Source: a virus
Virus record (IMG/VR): IMGVR_UViG_3300025849_002389
Coordinates: 1 to 37,984 of that record
DNA: 37,984 nt
Direction: 5' to 3' (one strand)
A program made the translations under genes and the position numbers. The notes beneath the pieces are model-generated. The model ran no database searches, was not told the origin of the DNA, and saw only the letters and a program-made list of their open reading frames with translations. This document shows positions 14,165 to 24,500 of this stretch, piece after piece. Positions within the stretch are counted from its first letter, which is position 1. The number at the start of each line of letters is the position of its first letter.

Positions 14165-15124
14165 CTATGAATAGAACGTTATCTTAATTGCACCGTGGCC
14201 ACCGCGGACACCCATTGATCTTACGCCTGCACAGCCAACACCGCTTGTTCCTGGCACACCCGGTGATCCAAAGTAACAACCCGACATATCATAACAGCCA
14301 CACTCTCTTGAACCTTGCCAACAAAAGTCCATTCCTGGCATTGTGTTACCTAGTCCAGCGTATGCAATTTCTAATTCTTTTCTACCTGTCGATCCGCCGT
14401 TTCCGTTGTTTGTCGGTGCTTGGTTGCGTGAGAATTGTAAACAAGTTGGGCCTTCTGCAGAGTGTATGCCAGGCGCAATTGATACATTATGTTCTACACC
14501 ACAAAGCTGATAGCCTCTACAGCAACACCAATACCTAGTACACGACCAACCGCCACATAAGTTTACATCACCAGATGATCCATTTGCAGGTACAGCACCG
14601 TTTGGACCTCTATAGTTACAAACAATACCACAACCGTTGGAGTTTTCGCTTGCACAAAAGCAATTGCATCTTAAACAACAATACGGTGTACCACTAGTAA
14701 TACATCTAGTGTATCCGCCATACCCTGCTTCTGATCTTGCACAACCATTATTACCCGAATTAAACACACATGCTACTGAGCAATTTCCCCTGCCTGAATA
14801 ACAAAGTGACATAGCAGGAGTAGCGCATCCTGCCCAACCACAGATGTAAGTTCCGCTACATACTCGAATGTACTTTTTACTGTAGCCAGGAGCATTGCCT
14901 GGCAATCCTGCCATAGTACAACAACATTGACGGCCGCCTGATCCTGCTGCTCCCCAAACTTCTAGTACAATACAACCTGTTCCTGGAGACTTATAACAAA
15001 ACTGGCATTTACCGCTTTGAGTATCAAGAAAGGTGTAATAAAATACATTGCCGCCTGAAAGTGTTTCAACTGACTGTAACTTTTTATTAGCCCTATCATT
15101 TAATAATTTTTGTAAACTTGCCAT
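14165..15124 (-). CDS. Cys/Gly-rich adhesin-like protein, paralog 2
   Basis: 319 residues, 33 cysteines by my count. It shares the whole layout of its two neighbours, including LEVWG, a Gly loop with CCC, YSKKYIRVCSGTYICGWAGC, GRGNCSVACVFNSGNNGCAR, CGIVCN, SSGDVN, WCCC, and RGGHGAIKITFYS. It is the most divergent copy around residues 140-165, where it reads GTPYCCLRCNCFC in place of the TTSTSQFRCLAC of the others, and it has its own sequence from about 205 to 275 (GVEHNVSIAPGIHSAEGPTC and NGNGGSTGRKELEIAYAG). The leader (MASLQKLLNDRANKKLQ) is helical and polar. AAGGA lies upstream; the gap to the preceding gene is only 15 bases. Function by analogy with Gly-rich fibre tips is receptor recognition; this is inference. 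Confidence 0.7.
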   Translation of the reverse strand: MASLQKLLNDRANKKLQSVETLSGGNVFYYTFLDTQSGKCQFCYKSPGTGCIVLEVWGAAGSGGRQCCCTMAGLPGNAPGYSKKYIRVCSGTYICGWAGCATPAMSLCYSGRGNCSVACVFNSGNNGCARSEAGYGGYTRCITSGTPYCCLRCNCFCASENSNGCGIVCNYRGPNGAVPANGSSGDVNLCGGWSCTRYWCCCRGYQLCGVEHNVSIAPGIHSAEGPTCLQFSRNQAPTNNGNGGSTGRKELEIAYAGLGNTMPGMDFCWQGSRECGCYDMSGCYFGSPGVPGTSGVGCAGVRSMGVRGGHGAIKITFYS

Positions 15125-15139
15125 ATTTAATTATTTTCC

Positions 15140-16105
15140 TTAGTTATAGAATGTTACTTTAATTGCGCCGTGGCCGCCACGTGTTGGGTTAGCTCTAACG
15201 CCGCCGCATGGTATACCGCCTAATCCTGGTACTCCTGCACCATTATAGTAACACGATACAAATTCGTAGCAAGCACATTCTCTATTGCCGCTTGACCAGC
15301 AAGGATAAAACTGAGGTAGTGTTTTACTTAATGCTCTTACACCTAATTGTGCTGTCATACGTCCTGAATGCGTAGCACAGGTACACCACAACATAGGAGC
15401 TGAAGTATTTTTAACTCTTATGCAAGGTGAACATTCTTGACCATGTGTTCCTGGAGATAATGCTAGTGTGTATTCGTAACCACACGATCTACAGTTATAA
15501 CACGTACAGAACCTAGTACAAGAAATGCCGCCTTCGATGTTTAGATCTCCGCTGGATGCAGCAGCAAAGGTAGCACGGACGCCGCCGTATTTATTACATA
15601 CAATACCACAATATGTACCAATTGCTGTACTGCAATATTGGCATTGACACGCTAGGCAACGGAATTGTGAAGTACTAGTTGTGCATCTACTAAAGCCGCC
15701 GTATCCTGCTTCTGCTCTTGCACATCCATTATTACCTGAGTTAAACACACATGCTACTGAGCAATTTCCTCGTCCGCCATAGCACAAGCTAGTAGGCTGC
15801 ACAGAGCAACCTGCCCAACCACATACATAACTTCCGCTACATACACGAACAAACTTTCTACTGTATGCACCTGGATTTCCTGGAACGCCCGGACCGGCAC
15901 AGCAACACATTCTGCCACCTCCGCCTGAAGATCCCCATACTTCTACAACGGCACATCCGCTGCCTGGTGATTTCCAACAGAACTGACAGCGACCAGTTGC
16001 AGTATCTGTATGAGTGAAGAAGTAAGTGCGTCCGCCTTTGATGTCTTCTTCACCGCGATTAAATACTTGTGCTCTATCGTTTAGTAATGTTGATAAGTTA
16101 GCCAT
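15140..16105 (-). CDS. Cys/Gly-rich adhesin-like protein, paralog 3
   Basis: 321 residues, 34 cysteines by my count, the first of the three to be transcribed. Its leader MANLSTLLNDRAQ nearly equals that of paralog 1, and both share TTSTSQFRCLAC and TYCGIVCN, while its own C-terminal block differs (GVPGLGGIPCGGVRANPTRG against GVPGTSG..CAGVRS). From 195 to 275 it has a unique stretch rich in paired cysteines (RFCTCYNCRSC, QECSPC, WCTC). The ending GGHGAIKVTFYN keeps the final strand of the Gly-rich fold. It follows the 703-residue fibre gene by 12 bases and has AAGGGA before the ATG, so the fibre and the triplet are one transcription unit. Confidence 0.7.
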   Translation of the reverse strand: MANLSTLLNDRAQVFNRGEEDIKGGRTYFFTHTDTATGRCQFCWKSPGSGCAVVEVWGSSGGGGRMCCCAGPGVPGNPGAYSRKFVRVCSGSYVCGWAGCSVQPTSLCYGGRGNCSVACVFNSGNNGCARAEAGYGGFSRCTTSTSQFRCLACQCQYCSTAIGTYCGIVCNKYGGVRATFAAASSGDLNIEGGISCTRFCTCYNCRSCGYEYTLALSPGTHGQECSPCIRVKNTSAPMLWCTCATHSGRMTAQLGVRALSKTLPQFYPCWSSGNRECACYEFVSCYYNGAGVPGLGGIPCGGVRANPTRGGHGAIKVTFYN

Positions 16106-16117
16106 TAGTTTCCCTTA

Positions 16118-18229
16118 TTAGCTCATGAAGACCTTCCAGTCTCCGCCTCTGTATATAAATTCTACTTTAGATTTTGCAACGTTTAATACTAAGTTGTCTG
16201 CTACACCATTAATCGTTCTGCCATTTCTTGCAACAGTACAATTGTATGCACCAAAATCAAGACCGTCTGCAATAACAATTGTTCTACCGTCAGTACCAGT
16301 AACTGGTAACGTAACAGTCATTGTACCGCCTCGTGATATAATGTACTTAGCGTCAGCGTCGGGTGCTGTAAAGCTTGATGTTCTGTTGTTATAACCGATA
16401 ATACCTTGCGATCCGCCATTAGCAACAATTGCGCCGCCAAAGAATGCTCGTTTAGCACAACTAATACCGCCTTCTACACGTAATGCACCTGTATCACCAC
16501 TACTGTCAGTTGCATCTGTTGTATTTGTAACGTCTACTCGACTGCTTACATTAACAACACTAAAGCTTGAAGTTCCAGTTGATGTTACGTTACCGCTTAG
16601 GTTGCCGCTTACGTTACCTGATAAGCTACCATAGAAGCCGCCTCCGGAATATACACGTTTAGCAATACTAGCACCACCTTCACAACGTAGTATACCTGTA
16701 TCGCCTGTAGTATTAGTAGCGTCAGTAGTACCGGTTATATCAAGAACACTTGTAAATGTAACTGTACTGTTTGCTTGTAATGATGTAAATCTACCTGTAC
16801 TTCTAGTAGTAGAACCGATTGACATGTTGTTAATTGATCCGCCACCGGCTGGCGATAGTGTAACTGTACCTGAGCCTGTTGGACTCAGTGTTACGTTAGC
16901 ACCTGGACTTAGTGTAACTGTTGAGTTAGCAGTAAGTGTAGTAAATGCACCTGTGCTTCTTGATACGTTACCAATTGCGCCAACAAATCCGCCTCCGGAA
17001 TATACTCGTTTAGCAATACTTGCTCCGCCTTCTACTCTTAAAATACCTGTATCGCCAGTTGCGTTAGTAGCTTCTGTTGTACCTGAAATATCAACTGTTG
17101 AGTTTGCGTTTAGTGTTGTAAATGCACCTGAACTGCGTGTTGAGCTACCAATTGCAGTATTTTGAATACTGCCTGCGTGTAGTGCTCCTGCTATACCAAC
17201 ACCACCTGCTACAACTAGTGTACCAGTTGTAGTGTTAGTTGATGCTACATTTTTAGTAAACGCTACATCGCCATTTGCGCCTAAATTAGTAAATAATGCT
17301 GTACTACGAGAAGAACTACCAATTGGAGTACCTTGTAAACTTCCTGCATAAACTGCACCACTAATACCGGCGCCGCCTGTAACAATAATAGTACCACTTG
17401 TAGTGCTTGTACTAGTAGCATTAGCTGTAAATGTAGCCGAGCCGCCTGCTGTTATTGAAGTAAATGCGCCTGTACTTGGATTTGACGCACCGATACTCAT
17501 ATTAGTAATGCCACCAAGTGTGTCAGAACTAATATTTAAAGTTCCGCCAGCGCCAATAGTAACATTGCCAGCTGGATCGATAGTTACTGAAGAACTAGAG
17601 CCTGTTGGACTAATGTTAACTGTTTGATTATTTGCTGTGAAGTTAATGTTACCCGGAAAGCTTGTTGCCTTGCCGGCTTCACCTAAGCTTACTGAGCCCG
17701 ATGCAGATGCTAGTGTTAAATCGCCTGTAGGACGGATAGTTGCCTGTGCCCCTGGTTGAATTGAGACGGAGGATTGAGGACTAATGTCAACTATGCCTGT
17801 TCCTGTTGGTTTAATTTCTACATTATTGTCTAACGGATTTAATTCAACTTTACCATTTGCATCTAATAAATCATTAAACGTAACAGGAAGTTCAAATACA
17901 GTAGGACCAGATAATGCTGCTGTTAATACATAGTTAGTACCATCTGATGTAATAGTGTAAGTGGAGTTAGTTGGAATATCAATTTGATTCCCTAACGGTA
18001 CTGGAACACCATTACCTGTAATTATTCCTGCTGCTGTTGCAATAGTAACAGAGCCGTCTGTTGCGTTGTAAAATGTTTGTCTGCTACCAGGGAAAAACAC
18101 CGGACTTACCATCGTTACAGTATAACCACTAGTACCAGTTAAGGAAATAATTCCTCCAGTAAAAGCATAGGTAAATGTAGTTTCTTCTGTTATCACCAGT
18201 GTTTGCGGTGCTGTATTATAACGTGCCAT
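16118..18229 (-). CDS. Repetitive tail-fibre-like structural protein, 703 residues
   Basis: The N-terminal 110 residues (ARYNTAPQTLVITEETTFTY to NYVLTAALSG) look like a beta attachment domain. Residues 110-245 are low-complexity beta with alternating hydrophobics (VELNPLDNNVEIKPTGTG, VTIDPAGNVTIGAGG), as in beta-helical fibres. Residues about 271-605 hold five related units built on TGxLxVxGGxxIAxxxYxGxxxG, mostly followed by IGSSTRSTGAFTTL. The last 90 residues (KYIISRGGTMTVTLP to FIYRGGDWKVFMS) form a different beta domain ending in a GxxW pattern common in fibre-tip domains. It is Ser/Thr/Gly-rich and has almost no charged residues in the shaft. I recognise the unit style from structural proteins of marine T4-like phages. 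GGGGA precedes the ATG. Confidence 0.8.
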   Translation of the reverse strand: MARYNTAPQTLVITEETTFTYAFTGGIISLTGTSGYTVTMVSPVFFPGSRQTFYNATDGSVTIATAAGIITGNGVPVPLGNQIDIPTNSTYTITSDGTNYVLTAALSGPTVFELPVTFNDLLDANGKVELNPLDNNVEIKPTGTGIVDISPQSSVSIQPGAQATIRPTGDLTLASASGSVSLGEAGKATSFPGNINFTANNQTVNISPTGSSSSVTIDPAGNVTIGAGGTLNISSDTLGGITNMSIGASNPSTGAFTSITAGGSATFTANATSTSTTSGTIIVTGGAGISGAVYAGSLQGTPIGSSSRSTALFTNLGANGDVAFTKNVASTNTTTGTLVVAGGVGIAGALHAGSIQNTAIGSSTRSSGAFTTLNANSTVDISGTTEATNATGDTGILRVEGGASIAKRVYSGGGFVGAIGNVSRSTGAFTTLTANSTVTLSPGANVTLSPTGSGTVTLSPAGGGSINNMSIGSTTRSTGRFTSLQANSTVTFTSVLDITGTTDATNTTGDTGILRCEGGASIAKRVYSGGGFYGSLSGNVSGNLSGNVTSTGTSSFSVVNVSSRVDVTNTTDATDSSGDTGALRVEGGISCAKRAFFGGAIVANGGSQGIIGYNNRTSSFTAPDADAKYIISRGGTMTVTLPVTGTDGRTIVIADGLDFGAYNCTVARNGRTINGVADNLVLNVAKSKVEFIYRGGDWKVFMS
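16415..17419 (-). repeat. Five shaft repeats in the 703-residue fibre
   Basis: Five units with TSGTIIVTGGAGISGAVYAG, TTGTLVVAGGVGIAGALHAG, GDTGILRVEGGASIAKRVYS (third and fourth, nearly identical) and GDTGALRVEGGISCAKRAFF. The third and fourth units encode the same GGASIAKRVYSGGGF stretch near 16,990 and 16,640, pointing to recent duplication. Confidence 0.75.
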
Positions 18230-18248
18230 TCTTTATTTCCCCTGTCAA

Positions 18249-18569
18249 TTACGTTGTTGATGTTTCAATGCCGTACACTGTAACACCTACACTACCTTGA
18301 TTAGCTCTTGCTACTATATTTAGTCCGCCTTGCATAACTAACCCTGTACGTTCAAACACACCGTTTGGAATAATTACAGTTTCATATTCTATAAATTCCT
18401 CCGGGTTTGGTGTTGACGTTGTTGCCATTGCTAATCTAAGTGTAATAGCGGTAGCATTTCTGTTTGTAATAGACACATTTGCTACTGCATATGTGCCCAC
18501 AGGAACGGTGTACACAGTTGTATCTGTGTTCGCCGTTAAGTCCTGTACTCCTAATCTTCCTGTTGCCAT
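18249..18569 (-). CDS. Small beta-rich virion-associated protein, 106 residues
   Basis: The sequence opens MATGRLGVQDLTANTDTTVY, then VPVGTYAVANVSITNRNAT, EFIEYETVIIPNGVFERTGL and ends VGVTVYGIETSTT. I recall this kind of single beta-sandwich protein (LTANTDTTVYTVP, VxxxxxNRxxT, PNGVxERTGL) as a frequent small gene in tail-fibre regions of marine and other tailed phages; its molecular role is not established. It is predicted to be all beta, without charge clusters or membrane segments. GGAG precedes the ATG at 18569. It lies between the giant fibre (19 bases) and the 703-residue fibre (19 bases) in the same direction, so it may decorate or connect fibres. Confidence 0.7.
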   Translation of the reverse strand: MATGRLGVQDLTANTDTTVYTVPVGTYAVANVSITNRNATAITLRLAMATTSTPNPEEFIEYETVIIPNGVFERTGLVMQGGLNIVARANQGSVGVTVYGIETSTT

Positions 18570-18588
18570 TTTGTTGTTTTCTCCGTCG

Positions 18589-21500
18589 TTATCTGCTTAA
18601 AAAGTATCCAAGTGCTACCGGCGCACCGTCGACACCACCTGTAAAGTTCATCTTCGCTTTAATATTTAGCTGTCCGCCGCTTGTTGTTGTTATTTCATCG
18701 TTTGCAATGAATACCGTACCTGCGGTTAGTGTGTTAACGTTCAAACTACTCTGACCACCACCAATCTGTGCTGTAATGTAACTCTTAATTGCACGTTGTG
18801 TTGGAACAATGCTATCACTGTTTTCAGTAAAGAATGGATCTGTACTAAACTGTGTAACAATTGCCGATCCAATGCCTAGTCCTAAACCGTTAATTTGTAG
18901 TGACTGTAGTCCTGCTAAGTTAAATGCATCTGCATCTAGTGTCGCAGTACCTGTCGACTGTTGTACACCAAACAATCCGCCAACATTAAAGTTACCGTCT
19001 TGGTCAGTACTTGTGTAGAACACTCGTCCGCCGCCACTACTTAATTGCTGTGATTCAATGTAAGATGTTGTAATATCCACAAATGGATAGTTTGTTTGAG
19101 CTTTGTTACCAGTACCAATGTACAAGAAGTCATGTCCTGTTAGACGTACTTGCGAGTACTTGTTAGTAGTAGTAATTAACGTACCATCTTTCGGTGCTTT
19201 TAGTACATCCAATCCTGGACTGATCTGTAATGTAGCAGTGTAGCTACCTTCTTGACCAATAACATTACTAATTGTAACCAATTTGTAGTACGAATCTGGA
19301 ATGTTTGCAAACTCAACGTTTGAACCAGGTTCTGGTAGTTCAAACAAGTTACGTACTGCAATAAACGTACTTGGCTGATACAAATCAGCATTACCGTCAC
19401 CACCTAGTTCTGCTGTAGCACTTGTGTATCCAGTACCTCTATTAGTAAACGTTGGCTGTCCTAGCACACCGTTTCTAATTCTTGGGTTAATGTTAGCATC
19501 AACAGTTGCGCTCGGATCAGTAACAGTAACTAGTGGTCCTGCTTGGAATGTTGATCCAATCATGTCAGGACCTAGAATAGATTCAACACTGTAGCTTGCT
19601 CCGCCACTTAGTAAGCTTACTTCAATTGTGTCACCAGTTACGTCTGATACGTAGTAAAGTATTTCACTATTAAGTGCTGCTGTAACTAAGTCTGTACCAT
19701 CAAACGTAATTGGTTGACCAACATACATGTTGTCTGTTGAATCAAGTTCAATAGTGTTAGGCGCTGTAACAGAAACTATACTACCAACTGGGTAACCCGA
19801 ACCTGGTTCAAGTAGTGTAGTAGCAATTAGTGTTCCGTCTTCTGCATAACATCTACCAATTGCCTTAGCACCTGTCTTGATCTTATTAGCTGTTGTATTA
19901 GCATCGCTTGTTAGTATTACCCAGGTCGGAACACTATTTGGGTTACCAAAGATTGGTGTTGACCAGCTTGCTGTTCCACTTAGTAATTCTTCTGTCCAAG
20001 TTACACCATCTGCACTAATTGCACAACTTGCTACGCCGTCGCATACTGCTAAGAACATGCCTTGTCCGTATGCTACTCTAGTCCATCCAGTCGTACTAAT
20101 GTTGTTAAGCGTATTGCCTACAGTAAACCAGTTAGCACCAAAGTCATAGCTAATTGCATATTCGCCTATTGTCGATATTGCAACAAAACGTCCGTTACCC
20201 CAAGCAAGGCTTGTCCAGGTGCCTGATGCACTTGGCATGTTACCACCTTCTGTCCAAATAATACCGTTAATACTAACAGCAGTGTAACCGTCAGTATTGA
20301 TTGCAACAAAACGTCCTGCGCCGTATCTAACAGCGCTAAATGTGCCGCTAGCTGGAGTAGTAATTGTACGCGATGTCCAAGTATTACCGTTTGTAGAAGA
20401 TTGCGCCCCTCCGGCTCCGCCAGTGCCGCCTACAGCAACAAATGTGCCTTCACCATATGTAATGCCCGCATAATGCGATGCAGTAAACGGATTGCCTGCT
20501 GTCCAGTTAGCGTTTGCTGCACTAGTAGTTGCTAAGTATGCATTAGTAGTTGTACCATTTGCAACAGCTATCCATTTAGCATCTGCATCAACAATTTCAA
20601 CGGTCGGTGTAGTTGTGTATCCTTCACCAAACAATGGGTTATCATCTTCGTCTGTGTCGATTAAGATGCTTGTAATGCCTTTGTTTTCAGTTGTTGCAAT
20701 AACAGTTGCTTGTGTGCTTGCGCCACCGCCGCTAATAGTAACAGTTGGTGGAGACTCGTATCCACTACCTCTTGTTTCAATAACTACTTCTGTTAGCTTA
20801 TCTGTTGCAGCAGTAACAGTTGGTGCTTGTGCGTAACCTGCACCAGTACTTGTAATAATGATGTTTTGTATAGCACCATCTTTAACTGTTGCTACGGCTG
20901 TAGCACCACCGCCACCTAGTGTTGCTGTAAACACAATAGTCGGAGGTGTAGTATAACCTGTGCCGCCTTGGACTACATTTACTTTTGCAATCTGTGTAGG
21001 TCCTGGTAAACCGATGCTGTTTAGTTCGCCTAGTTCTGCTTCAAGTACTGCACCCGAGCCGCCTAGTCCGCCAACAACTGCTCTTGCAGTTGCGCCTTGG
21101 CCGCCGCCGAATGTTACATCACTCCAGTTAGCACTTGCTGGTAATGCACCGCCTGTAGTCCAAGTTGTACCATCTAACGAGTAGTTAGTAGATGCTCCAG
21201 CGCCGCCATCAATAGCAATAAATCTATTATCAGCATAGATACCTGGACCAAAATCAATTGCATCAGCAGTTGAAATACTTGCTGCTGTAAATCCAGGTTT
21301 CGCATAAGTAATTGCAGGCTCAACAGTATAACCAGTTGTTAAGTCTAGCGAATTTTCTGCAACTTTACCTGCAATAACATTGTCAAATCCTGCTGCATAA
21401 AGTGTTACATTTTGCCCACTAGTATTAGTTAGTGTAATATCAGTGCCACCTACTTCGTCACTTACTGTAAAGGTATTACCTGAAACAATTGCAGTTACAT

Positions 21501-24500
21501 AGTAAACATCACTTGGACTATCACCTCTGTCTAATCCGCCAATTGCTTCATCAAAATAAACTGGCATATCAACATAAAGTGTTGTAGTATCTGCAACTGT
21601 AATTACATTGCCAGTTGCACTAGTTGCTGTAGCAGTTAGGTTGTCAAAACTTGGTTTGTAAACAGTACAGTTCTTAGTACCGTTATTGAAGTTAATAACG
21701 TTACCATATTGTCCAACGCCTGTACCTGCTGTAACTTGTACTCTCATACCGTTGTATGCATCACCTAGTGCAAAATCAGTTGCAGCTAGAGTAATATGCA
21801 CTGGGCTACCGCCTTGTGCAACGTTCTGTGCAATAACATAATCTTCGCCACCTACCGTAGTACCGTTGTCAACGTCAATAATACGAGATTCAACAAGTGC
21901 CTGGTCGCGGAATTCATCGGCGACAGTTGCTGCGTTAAATCCTGTACCACTAATTGCGTACTGTGCATTAGTGTATCCAGTACCTGCGTTACTAAATTCC
22001 ATTGCTAGAACTTCTTGTTCGCCGTCTGTCTGAATACCGTATACTAGTGCGTTTTGTGACAAGTTGTCTACATCTGCAACAATTGGTTGTTCACCTAAGT
22101 CAGTACCTTCAGCAATAACACCAAATGTACCATAAGAACTGTTACCGTTTGTAGCACGAATACGTCCACCTAAGTCTGCGATATAACCTGCATAGTTGTA
22201 GTATGCGAACACTGATACAAGCTCTGTTAGTGAGTTGTTACCACTACACCATACACCAATACCGTCACTTAGAATCTGTGTAAAGTCATTTGATACAACA
22301 GATCTGTTTCCGCCTGCGTGTAGAGCACCGTCAATCTTGTTACCAACACATCCAACACCAAATGTTGACACATTTTGTACATAACATGATTTGTTAGTTA
22401 CCCAAGCTTCTGTATCCCAAGGACCAAAACCTGGATCAAGTGATACATATGCTCCGCCTGTTGGACGTCTTGTACCAAACTCATTCTTTTCTGACAAGTT
22501 GCCAAGTAATCCGTTAAATGTCATGTTACGTGCGCCTGTTGCGTTACGTACATAGAACATATCTGAATACTGAGATCCGTCAACTGCATTAACATATAGT
22601 CTTGCAGCTCTCAATGAGTGATAATTGCCTGGATACTGTAAGTCATATACAATAGCGTCAATATATGCTGCCATATCACGTTTACAAGCCGTTTCGTCAA
22701 AGTCGTAACTTGCAGTCATTGTCCCTGTCCCACCTGCAAATGTGTTAATACTTTCTCCGCCAGGCGTGTCAGTAAGCTCAACATCTGTAGTAGAAGTAAC
22801 TGTCGACACATAATACGTAGTACCTGCTACAATTCCTCCAAATACTGTTCCTGAGAACACAATTGGATCATCGAGTTGCAAGTTATGTGCACTAGTAAAC
22901 GATGCAGTAGCCGGTGATCCGTTTAAGCTTGTAACAGTTCCACCGAAGGTTGCCTTAATCCAAGCTGTTGCTTCGCTACCTAAGAAATCTTTGTTAGCTT
23001 TAAGTGCATCAACTGCATTAATTGTTTCTCTGTCGTTAAAGTATGTAACAGTACCATGGAACTCTGGTGTTACGTTAGCACCTTGTTCTGTAATGTTAAT
23101 TACAATGTCCATTAAGTTGTTAATGCGTACTTTTGCTTGACTATTATCGTTTCTGCCACCGTAGTTTGTAGATGCACCTTCACCTGTAACATATGTTGTT
23201 ATAAAGTTTTTAAGTTCTCTGTATGCTTGTACTGTTGCTAAACGCTGATCTTTGATAACTACATCGGCTTGTGCTCCGCGGTAGTATGCTAGAGCAGCGA
23301 CAGTTGTTAAGTAGTTGGAGTTTAGCATCATATCTTTGCCTACTGCATCAATAATCAGCCCAACATCTCTTTCACATTTAGCTTGATTGTATACAAGTGT
23401 TGGGAATTTTGTAGCAATATAATCAGTAACAGCTTCTTGCATAGCAGCTTTAGAACCTTGAATGTTAGTAAACTGCTGTTTAAAGTTTGCTGTTACATTT
23501 GTTAGATCCGGTGTTGCAATACTTTCCCAAATAAGTTCTGTTCCGGTTACATCCTCAAATGGTGCAATTGGGCCACCGAAATATGTTGATAAAGTAAATG
23601 ATGTAGTAGTTGGAACTGTTTTAACAATATATAATATTTCGTCTGCTATAACTTCAGACCCTATTACTAAACCATGTGCAGTGCTTGTTGTAATTACATT
23701 TGATGCAATATCGGTTACAGTTATTTGTGACCTACGTATAACAGCTTCTGCGCTTAGTCTATTGTACAGATTTGTCATTAATTCTTCAACACGGCTCACA
23801 GTGCCGGCATCTCCGATTATCTGCATATCATCTCTAAGTTTTGGAGCTATTTTTGTTTGTAGTGATCCTGGGCTATCAATAGTGTTTGCTGCTAATGACA
23901 TTGCAATAAATTTAACGTGGTCGTATGCTCCTAGAGTTGCTTGCAATTCATTATCACCAATTTGTAAAGTATTTCCACTGTAGTAGTATTCAACTGCCTT
24001 TGTTGTTGCATATTCTCCGCCAAAGGTTAAGTCATAACGCAATGCATCAATAATATAACCAGTGTCTCTTCTGCACTTATCTTTATTGTAAACAACTTCT
24101 GGATAATTTAGTGTAATAAATTCTATTGCTTCTTCTGCAATATATTCTTTATTTTCCCAAATAGTCGATGCACCTACAATAACTGGATTACTTTCGAAGT
24201 TATTATCAACCCATTTCAGTGTAGGTAGTGCGCCGCCGTCGATGTAACTAGTAATATCAGTTACAAGCTGTTTAAATGCTTCGTTAGGAGCAGTTAGTGC
24301 AATACGTCTTACTTTCTCAGCCAAGAAGTTCATAGCGCCAATAGTTGCTGATTTTTCAAAACGTAGTGTCTTAAGTGCTGAAGGAATAGCTCTGTAATAT
24401 GCCATGCCTGCTTTAGTTGTTGCAAAGTTTGATCCAGTGACAATATCACGTGCAAGTGCGTCAACAATTAATCCTACATCTCTGCGACAAGTTGCTTGGT

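Noticed and set aside
23462-23983. Open frame of 173 codons on the plus strand inside the giant fibre gene
   Set aside because: It lies wholly antisense to the repeat array, has no ribosome site and a low-complexity product. The same applies to other plus-strand frames in 18,500-37,900.
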